The notes under the pieces were generated by a model. That model did not search any database, had not been told where the DNA came from, and was given only the letters and a program-made list of their open reading frames with translations. 11,760 nucleotides of DNA from Aquifex sp. (GTDB taxonomy: Bacteria; Aquificota; Aquificia; Aquificales; Aquificaceae), in assembly GCA_003978875.1 (NCBI GenBank), contig QNXQ01000130.1:1-11760 (forward strand), in the 5' to 3' direction. A program made the position numbers and the translations under genes. This document shows, in pieces, positions 6,487 through 11,760 of the stretch. Every line of letters starts with the position of its first letter. Positions within the stretch are counted from its first letter, which is position 1.

Positions 6487-7221
6487 TTGCAGGTGTATTA
6501 CTCAAAAGGTTACGTATTTCTGAATTTGAGGAACGCTATAAATCTGTGGGAAAAATTACCTGATGAGGTAAGAGAAAAAATAAAGGAGAAATTTCCCGCA
6601 ACTTATTACATAGTAGAAAAAAGAGGGGAAGTATCCGACGAAGAGCTAAAACAACTCTCCTACTCAAGAGATGAAGCCTATGTAAAGGAAAAGATTGAAA
6701 CCACATCGGGTTGGATAGGCTTGGTGGATAAATTAGAAATCGGGACAGATATGGATTACTACACTTTTGTAGTTGAATGTCCTCTTTTTGTAGCTCGTCA
6801 ATGGATGAGACACCGTTTTGGTTCCTACAACGAAGTTTCCAAAAGATACGTAGGAACGGAGTTTTTAGAGTTCTATCTCCCTGAGTACATTAGGAAACAG
6901 GCAAAAAGCAATAAACAGGCTTCAGTTGATGAAGCCATTGAGGAAAGTGAGAAATTTATAGAGGAGATTAGGAGTTTAATAGAGGATGCTAAAGATTTAT
7001 ACAAAAGAATTATTGAGAGGGAAGGGGCAAAAGAGCTTGCAAGAGGTGTGCTTCCTCAATTTATGAAAACCCGCTTTTACTGGACTGTTCCCAGAATTTC
7101 CCTGGATAATTTCATAACTCTCCGAACCCACGAAGGCGCTCAAAAAGAAATAAGAGAATTTGCACAGGCTATAAAAGAAATGGTCGGATACAAAGGAACG
7201 GACAAGAAGAATGTTATTTGA
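6487..7221 (+). CDS. thyX: Flavin-dependent thymidylate synthase ThyX, C-terminal half (probable frameshifted gene)
   Basis: ThyX makes dTMP from dUMP with methylene-tetrahydrofolate, FAD and NADPH. This frame holds the C-terminal catalytic part. At residues 91-120 it has YYTFVVECPLFVARQWMRHR and then FGSYNEVSKR, which contains the ThyX signature RHR-X7-S with Ser118 and the Asn-Glu pair. Residues 185-226 carry the second family block, ARGVLPQFMKTRFYWTV, followed by SLDNFITLRTHEGAQKEIR. Residues 1-90 are not found in ordinary ThyX at this place and look like a mixed strand/helix insert. The frame is open upstream to 6403, and residues coded before 6487 (AFRQRKEEWLSLLSQ) continue it. The TTG at 6487 is therefore just the first possible start and probably not the real one. 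The natural protein would be about 312 residues if joined with the piece at 6283-6427. Whether the C-terminal half alone is made is unknown. Confidence 0.8.
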   Translation: MQVYYSKGYVFLNLRNAINLWEKLPDEVREKIKEKFPATYYIVEKRGEVSDEELKQLSYSRDEAYVKEKIETTSGWIGLVDKLEIGTDMDYYTFVVECPLFVARQWMRHRFGSYNEVSKRYVGTEFLEFYLPEYIRKQAKSNKQASVDEAIEESEKFIEEIRSLIEDAKDLYKRIIEREGAKELARGVLPQFMKTRFYWTVPRISLDNFITLRTHEGAQKEIREFAQAIKEMVGYKGTDKKNVI

Positions 7222-7256
7222 AGCAAAGAAAGGATTTCATTTCAGAGGCTATAAAA

Positions 7257-7427
7257 ATGAAGAAAGAGCAATATATTCTGGAAGCAATTAGAAATATAGG
7301 TGTTGGACTTATAGTAGCAGGTGTTATAGGGCTTCTTTTCCATCAAACATCTACTTTGAATGGAGCAATAGCTATCTTCTACGGTTGCACTTCCGTAATT
7401 TTAGGATTAACCTTAATAAAAGAGTAG
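7257..7427 (+). CDS. Small two-helix membrane protein, 56 aa
   Basis: This is an unrecognised small membrane protein. After a charged N-terminus (MKKEQYILEAIRN) come two hydrophobic segments, about residues 14-28 and 35-52, joined by a polar turn (FHQTSTLNG). I chose ATG 7257 because GAGG lies 8 bases upstream. A TTG at 7218 overlapping the thyX stop would add 13 charged residues in frame. Its stop is 4 bases before the next small membrane ORF, and both follow thyX on the same strand, so the three may share a transcript. The family is unknown to me; such proteins are often accessory subunits of membrane complexes, but nothing here shows that. Confidence 0.65.
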   Translation: MKKEQYILEAIRNIGVGLIVAGVIGLLFHQTSTLNGAIAIFYGCTSVILGLTLIKE

Positions 7428-7431
7428 CAAA

Positions 7432-7551
7432 ATGGTAAAAATTGATAATTTCCTGATTGCTATAACTTTAGTATTTTTATTTAACTTAGGACTTGCGGGA
7501 TATCTGGTATATCTAAGAAGGAAAAGAAAGAATTTAAAGTCTTCTTCCTGA
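7432..7551 (+). CDS. Very small single-pass membrane protein, 39 aa
   Basis: The ATG at 7432 opens a 39-codon frame ending in TGA at 7549-7551. The protein has an N-terminal MVKIDN, one hydrophobic stretch (about residues 7-28) and a strongly basic tail (LRRKRKNLK). That fits an inner-membrane protein with its C-terminus in the cytoplasm by the positive-inside rule. It starts 4 bases after the previous small membrane protein's stop, on the same strand. No family is recognised. It could be chance, but the clean hydrophobic/basic layout and tight spacing argue for a real gene. Confidence 0.5.
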   Translation: MVKIDNFLIAITLVFLFNLGLAGYLVYLRRKRKNLKSSS

Positions 7552-7576
7552 TTTTTTAATTCGTCTTACCATCGAC

Positions 7577-8656
7577 TCATTTTATTTTTGCTCTTATAAT
7601 TCTCTCCTTTTTATTCACTTCAAAAATTTTCCCTAAGAATAACTCACATACCCAGAGATTTGTAAGTAGATGACCTGTAAATGAGGGAACCTTAATTGTT
7701 CCTCCAGAAATAGCTATCAGAGGGATAAGGTGGTCGGCGAGATGTCTATCAACGGTGGCTCCTGAAAGCTTATCTTCGTGGAGCTTTTTTACCGCTTCGG
7801 CACCAACAATTTCCGCAAGTTTTCCCTTTTTTCCGAGGTTGTCTGCACCCAATATATTTCCTTCACTATCCTCCAACCATACTGTAATACTTGTACCTAT
7901 AGAATTTGCATTAGCATACTGTCTGTAAACTTCCGGTTTTGGATAGCCGAGCTCTTTAAGAGCCTCTTCCGCACCTTTAGCTTGCCTTTCCGCAACTTTC
8001 CTTTCCCTTAACTCCTCGTGGGCTACCGAAAAAACGTGTATTTTCTTTATTTCTCCCGTGGTAGACTTGTTCAAATTTATTTTTTCTCCGATATATTCTC
8101 TTATTTCATCTATAGACTTCAATTCTTCTTTCAAAGGAGTTTTTACGGTAAGTTGAACTATTCCACCCCCGGCAGGATAAAAGCCTCTTTTTAGAATTTC
8201 CAATCTTATGAACTCCGGAATTTTGTAAAGATATGATAAAAAAACAAATCTAACCCAGTCTATTGTCGGACTTTTTGGAACATCCGTTCCACCTATTACT
8301 CTTATTACGGTTTCTCCCGGTACGAATAGGGATAAAGGCAATATAGTTTGAAAGAATAGTGGAATAGAACCTGCAGTATCAAAGTTTACCTCATAATAAC
8401 TGGGCTTTAATTTCCTCGGAATGTATTCAAGCTCTGTAGAGCCGAGTTCATCACCTTTTACCTTTGCTTTTGCCAACCTTTTGAGAAGCTTTACTATGTT
8501 CAGGTGTTGCCTCTTTAGACCCGGCTTATCTCTTTTAGCCCTTATGTTATAAATCCTTATGGGAATCTTCAGAATCGTGCTTAAAAAAAGTGCGGTTCTT
8601 ACTATTTGTCCCCCACCTTCTCCGTAGGAGCCGTCTATTTCCAAAAAATCTCCCAT
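7577..8656 (-). CDS. rtcA: RNA 3'-terminal phosphate cyclase
   Basis: RtcA uses ATP to convert an RNA 3'-phosphate to a 2',3'-cyclic phosphate through an adenylated His intermediate, and works in RNA end repair. The 359 residues begin with the family signature IDGSYGEGGGQIVRTALFLS (7-26). RDKPGLKRQHL (42-52), GGTDVPKSPTIDW (122-134) and FYPAGGGIVQL (159-169) follow. The C-terminal FTGHLLTN (326-333) provides His329, about 30 residues from the end. This fits the adenylation-site His of the Escherichia coli enzyme, which lies in a matching HLLTN context. It is the last gene of a minus-strand run, 6 bases after the YaaA homologue. Its usual ligase partner RtcB is not in the window. Confidence 0.95.
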   Translation of the reverse strand: MGDFLEIDGSYGEGGGQIVRTALFLSTILKIPIRIYNIRAKRDKPGLKRQHLNIVKLLKRLAKAKVKGDELGSTELEYIPRKLKPSYYEVNFDTAGSIPLFFQTILPLSLFVPGETVIRVIGGTDVPKSPTIDWVRFVFLSYLYKIPEFIRLEILKRGFYPAGGGIVQLTVKTPLKEELKSIDEIREYIGEKINLNKSTTGEIKKIHVFSVAHEELRERKVAERQAKGAEEALKELGYPKPEVYRQYANANSIGTSITVWLEDSEGNILGADNLGKKGKLAEIVGAEAVKKLHEDKLSGATVDRHLADHLIPLIAISGGTIKVPSFTGHLLTNLWVCELFLGKIFEVNKKERIIRAKIK

Positions 8657-8662
8657 GACCCC

Positions 8663-9346
8663 TTAGATGTATTTACCTTCTCCTTTCATTACAACAGTTG
8701 TGATATTGGCGTCATTTTTTATATCTATAACTTCGTAATCGTAAAAGTTTATCTTCTCCAAATTTTCGGGAGTTATGCTTTTCTCCGCTATGTATCTGAT
8801 AGTGTATGCCCTGTGTGCCATGGGATTTGTTACCTTTTTATCCTTTCTTATGTATTCAAATCTTATAATTTGAACATTTTCCGGGAATGTTATAGTTTCC
8901 CTCTGCTGATTTGTGAGAAAATCAAAAACCGTGGCTCCTTCCAAAAGACCAGGTGTGAAATCCTTCAATACTTCCTTCCAGAAAGTTCTTAGGGTTTTCC
9001 CTTTGTATATATCCTCGTACGTTAAATTGTATTTAAAGATTGGGTCATCTACTCCTAATAGGCCAAAAAGTGGAGAGACTATAATTCCTTTGTCTATTAT
9101 GTCCTGTTGAACCTTAGGAGGCAAACACCAGAACTCCATACTATCCCAAAAACTTCCTTTATACCTCCTCCAAGCAGGCGCAAGAGGTGTAGTGTCTAGT
9201 TCAAAATCCTCTATGATTTCCTTTCTGAAAGAGTTTAAATTGGGAAAGCGATTTTTAGTCCTGTCTTCCCATATAGAGAAGTAATCTTCCTTTATTAAGT
9301 CCATAGAGGACTGTTTCTTTTCGGAAGGAAGCAGATAGAAAATCAT
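8663..9346 (-). CDS. yaaA: YaaA/DUF328 (UPF0246) peroxide-stress family protein
   Basis: YaaA proteins protect against peroxide by limiting damage linked to intracellular iron; the Escherichia coli protein has a DNA-binding fold. This homologue is 227 residues, shorter than the usual 245-260. Family motifs are present: MIFYLLPSEK (1-10, in place of the more usual ISPAK), RYKGSFW (61-67), SPLFGLLGVDDPIFKYNL (91-108), GKTLRTFW (116-123) and AHRAYTIRYI (178-187), which aligns with the Lys/Arg-rich 'ARG..R.I' block. Overall identity looks low, so the peroxide role is inference from the family. The ATG at 9346 lies 11 bases after the TPR protein's stop, and rtcA starts 6 bases after this gene, so the three are probably one transcript. 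Confidence 0.8.
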   Translation of the reverse strand: MIFYLLPSEKKQSSMDLIKEDYFSIWEDRTKNRFPNLNSFRKEIIEDFELDTTPLAPAWRRYKGSFWDSMEFWCLPPKVQQDIIDKGIIVSPLFGLLGVDDPIFKYNLTYEDIYKGKTLRTFWKEVLKDFTPGLLEGATVFDFLTNQQRETITFPENVQIIRFEYIRKDKKVTNPMAHRAYTIRYIAEKSITPENLEKINFYDYEVIDIKNDANITTVVMKGEGKYI

Positions 9347-9357
9347 AAAACTGTATT

Positions 9358-10995
9358 TTACAGATTTCTTAGCTTTTCAAGAAGTCTTTCCTTTTGTCCT
9401 CTTTCCCCCTGTTTACCCTGTTCGAGTAGTTTTAAAGCCTTATCGTAGTACCTTTTAGCTTCTTCTTTATAGCCAAATTTTAGGAGAACATCTCCTACAT
9501 GTTCGTTAACAACCGGGTCATCGTAAACCATTATCAGAGCTTTGAGAAGATATTGCATAGCTTTATCGTATTGACCTTTCATATAATAAACCCAGCCCAT
9601 ACTGTCTATGTAAGCAGGATTATCAGGGTCAAGCTCAAGAGCTTTCTTTATTAGCTTTTCCGCTTCGTCGACCCTCTTCTCACCGTACCACAGGAGAAGT
9701 GAATATCCGAGGTAATTGTAAAAATCAGGATCTTCGGAATCGAGTTCTATTGCCCTCCTTAAGGCTTCCTCTGCCTTTTTATAATTTCCCATGCGGTCGT
9801 ATATGTTTGCCTTCATAAAGTAAACCTGTGGATTTTCAGGGTTTTCTTCCTCCAATTTTTTCAAAATTTCAAGGGCTTTATCGTATTGCTCAGTTTTTGC
9901 GTAATACTCTGCTTCCAGAAATAGAAATGTGCTTTTTTTAGGGCTTAAAAATTTTCCCTTATCTATTAAACGTTTTGCATCCTGATAATTCCCTATACTC
10001 AGGTAAACACCGGCAAGTCTTTCTATAACCTTTACGTTATTCGGGAATCGATTCAAAAGCTTTTCATAAATCTGCTTTGCCTCTTCAAACTCGTTGTTCG
10101 CCTCTAATGCTAGAGCGTAAGAAAACGCGTTGTTAGGATTTCTTGGGTTTGTATAGTAAACTTCAGCGAGTAATTTCTTAGCCTTGGGAAATTCCCCTAT
10201 GCTCAGAAGGAGAAGTGCGTATTCCGTTTTATAGGTCGTATTTTCAGGAGACAATTTTAACAGTTTTTCGTAAACCTCTTTAGCTTTCTCCAATTTTCCC
10301 GAAGCCGTGTAAAGCTTTGCGAGTCTTTCAAGTATAGCTACGGTGTTAGGCTTCTGTTTCAGAACTTCTTTGTATAGCTCTTCCGCCTCGGAGTATTTCT
10401 TTTGTTTTTCGTATAAATCTCCCAAGGAAAGAACCGCAGGAGCATAGTATTTATGGATTTTCAGAGCTTTTTCAAAAAACTCTATACCTTTAGGAGTATT
10501 TCCTTCCATTATATAAACACGCCCGAGAAGGTAATAAGGTAGAGGACTGTTTGGATTTGTATTCAAATACTCTTTTAAAATCTCCTTAGCCTTCCTGAGG
10601 TCTTTCTCCTTGAGATATTCATCGACCAAGAAAAGAAGTATCCTTACATCGTAGGGAAAGGATTTGTAAGCCTCTTCTATAACCTCCAGGGCTTCTTCAT
10701 CTTTACCGAGGATTTTATAGATATTGTAAAGATATATATACGCTTCTTCTTCGTTCGGATGAACCTGCAGGAATTCCCTCGCTATCTCTTCAGCCTTGCT
10801 GTATTTTTTCTGTCTGAGGAGAACTTTTATCGTATCCTTGTAAAGTTCCGGAGAACGGAACTCTTCTATAGCCCTAAGACAGTATACCTCTGCTACTTGA
10901 GGTTTGTCCAAAGAATAGGAGCACATTAAAGCATCAAAGTAAGAGTTGGATAAACTGAAGCCGAAGAAGGATAGAGTAAGTATAAACTTCCTCAT
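9358..10995 (-). CDS. Exported TPR-repeat protein
   Basis: This 545-residue protein starts with a signal-like segment: basic MRK, then a hydrophobic core FILTLSFFGFSLS. No Ala-x-Ala cleavage site is obvious. The rest is a continuous array of about 14-15 tetratricopeptide repeats of 34 residues, with recurring patterns such as YSEAEELYKEVLKQKPN, LEKAKEVYEKLLKLSPEN and YDKALEILKKLEEENPEN. Near the C-terminus, YNYLGYSLL, then AYIDSMGWVYYMKGQYDKA and DPVVNEHVGDVL match the terminal block common to large periplasmic or outer-membrane TPR proteins in Gram-negative bacteria. TPR proteins serve as protein-binding scaffolds; the partner here is unknown. Its start overlaps the stop of the universal stress protein gene by 4 bases (ATGA), which implies translational coupling. 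YaaA and RtcA genes follow. Export is likely but not certain. Confidence 0.88.
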   Translation of the reverse strand: MRKFILTLSFFGFSLSNSYFDALMCSYSLDKPQVAEVYCLRAIEEFRSPELYKDTIKVLLRQKKYSKAEEIAREFLQVHPNEEEAYIYLYNIYKILGKDEEALEVIEEAYKSFPYDVRILLFLVDEYLKEKDLRKAKEILKEYLNTNPNSPLPYYLLGRVYIMEGNTPKGIEFFEKALKIHKYYAPAVLSLGDLYEKQKKYSEAEELYKEVLKQKPNTVAILERLAKLYTASGKLEKAKEVYEKLLKLSPENTTYKTEYALLLLSIGEFPKAKKLLAEVYYTNPRNPNNAFSYALALEANNEFEEAKQIYEKLLNRFPNNVKVIERLAGVYLSIGNYQDAKRLIDKGKFLSPKKSTFLFLEAEYYAKTEQYDKALEILKKLEEENPENPQVYFMKANIYDRMGNYKKAEEALRRAIELDSEDPDFYNYLGYSLLLWYGEKRVDEAEKLIKKALELDPDNPAYIDSMGWVYYMKGQYDKAMQYLLKALIMVYDDPVVNEHVGDVLLKFGYKEEAKRYYDKALKLLEQGKQGERGQKERLLEKLRNL

Positions 10996-11760
10996 TCCCC
11001 TACCTTGTATATTAGTATAGGTTTATTTATCTTACTGATGAGCTTTGTTGCAGTATTTCCCAGTATTAATCTTTTCAAGCCCGATAGTCCTTTGGAGCCT
11101 ATGATAAGAAGTTCAATATCTTCGTTATTGTTAACGTAATCGGTTATAGCTTCTACAGGATTTTTCCCTTCCAAATATACGATATTCGTTTCTATTTCTT
11201 TCTTTTCAAATTTTTTCTTCAAATCATCCAAAATTCTTCTCTTTTCCTCTGAAAATCTTTCATGAACTTTTGCTTTTAGCTTTTCAATCAACGGAACTCC
11301 TATAGGTTCATCAACATGGAGAATATCCACTTTTACTTTGAAATTTTTTAGAAAATCTATAGCAAACTCCAGAGCTTTTTGGCAGGTTTGAGAAAAATCA
11401 TAAGCTATAACTACTTTTTTGTTAAAATTTACTTCTCCACCCTTTACGACAAAATCACTCCTTTTTCCGTACTTTACAACTTTTTCCGTAGTAGAACCTA
11501 TGAGTATTTTTTCCACAAGACCTTTTTTATGTCCCCCTAGAAAAACAAAGTCAGGCTTTAGTCTATCTTCATATTCAAGAATAGTATCCGCAGGGTCTCC
11601 TATTTCAACGAATATTTCTGTCTTATGCGGCTTTAGAAATTCTTGAAGTCCTTTTAACTTTTCGATAGCTTCTTCCTTCTTCTCTCCTTCTATTTTTTCA
11701 AGCATTTCTATGTCTATTACGCTTATTCCCATAGTTTCTGGATAGGGTAAATAAACAACG
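10992..11760 (-). CDS. Tandem-domain universal stress protein (5' end beyond window)
   Basis: The gene holds two UspA-like domains in tandem. The frame stays open past the ATG at 11732 to the window edge (VVYLPYPET before it), so the real start and the first beta strand of domain 1 are outside. Numbered from the Met coded at 11732, domain 1 ends with FVFLGGHKKGLVEKILIGST (62-81) and domain 2 spans about 105-245. Domain 2 has VVIAYDFS (107-114), LHVDEP (138-143) and IGSKGLSGLKRLILGN (211-226), the G-2X-G-9X-G nucleotide-binding loop; its last residue is Asn where Ser is usual. In domain 1 the second Gly of that loop is Lys, so it may not bind ATP. The stop overlaps the TPR gene start by 4 bases. 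Confidence 0.88.
   Translation of the reverse strand, partial: VVYLPYPETMGISVIDIEMLEKIEGEKKEEAIEKLKGLQEFLKPHKTEIFVEIGDPADTILEYEDRLKPDFVFLGGHKKGLVEKILIGSTTEKVVKYGKRSDFVVKGGEVNFNKKVVIAYDFSQTCQKALEFAIDFLKNFKVKVDILHVDEPIGVPLIEKLKAKVHERFSEEKRRILDDLKKKFEKKEIETNIVYLEGKNPVEAITDYVNNNEDIELLIIGSKGLSGLKRLILGNTATKLISKINKPILIYKVGE

Noticed and set aside
6424..6756. Intein within ThyX
   Set aside because: The extra stretch is only about 100 residues. It lacks a Cys/Ser start, intein blocks and a His-Asn end, so it reads as an ordinary domain insert.
7516..7558. Terminator after the small membrane genes (weak AGGAA/TTCCT pairing followed by a T run)
   Set aside because: The stem is about 5 pairs with a loop of about 20 bases and is AT-rich, so it is not convincing. 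The T run alone is not enough.
9358..10995. DNA repeats within the TPR gene
   Set aside because: The periodicity is at the protein level (34-residue TPR units). Nucleotide copies are diverged, so this is not a recent repeat array or CRISPR.

Overview
The window looks like chromosomal core sequence from an Aquifex-like hyperthermophilic bacterium. This is inferred from three things: very Lys/Glu/Ile-rich proteins, very dense gene packing, and gene content. The content combines an archaeal-type phosphoglycerate mutase, RtcA, a ThyX-type thymidylate synthase and a 350-residue FlhB whose layout matches the Aquifex aeolicus protein as I remember it. No transposase, integrase, tRNA, rRNA or CRISPR array was seen. 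Almost all of the sequence is coding, and no non-coding gap reaches 300 bases.

Left part (1-2503). A gene resembling the C-terminal part of a FliK-like hook-length control protein runs off the left edge on the minus strand. Twenty-one bases away, a plus-strand cluster starts: an unrecognised 71-residue protein, apgM (glycolysis/gluconeogenesis) and a purine phosphoribosyltransferase. The cluster collides tail to tail with a zinc-type cation diffusion facilitator (2500-3423, minus) in a shared TTAA.

Middle (3483-7551). A YjbQ/UPF0047 protein and flhB (flagellar export gate) run plus and meet hemY/hemG (protoporphyrinogen oxidase, minus) with a 10-base tail overlap. Next comes the most unusual locus, a thyX reading frame broken twice. 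An N-terminal piece with clear ThyX motifs lies in a different frame from the C-terminal catalytic half. The two shifts cancel, so the gene would otherwise be one protein of about 312 residues. It also carries a stretch of about 100 residues inside the catalytic core that ordinary ThyX lacks. Two very small membrane-protein genes follow on the same strand.

Right part (7577-11760). Four minus-strand genes are packed as one probable operon, read right to left: a tandem universal stress protein (its start lies beyond the window), an exported protein built of TPR repeats, a YaaA (DUF328/UPF0246) homologue and rtcA (RNA 3'-phosphate cyclase). Overlaps or gaps are 4, 11 and 6 bases. The set suggests a stress and nucleic-acid-damage theme, but that is inference from context.

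Nothing here amounts to a clearly new multi-gene system. The best leads are the broken thyX with its inserted domain, the possible unannotated FliK, and the stress/repair operon.
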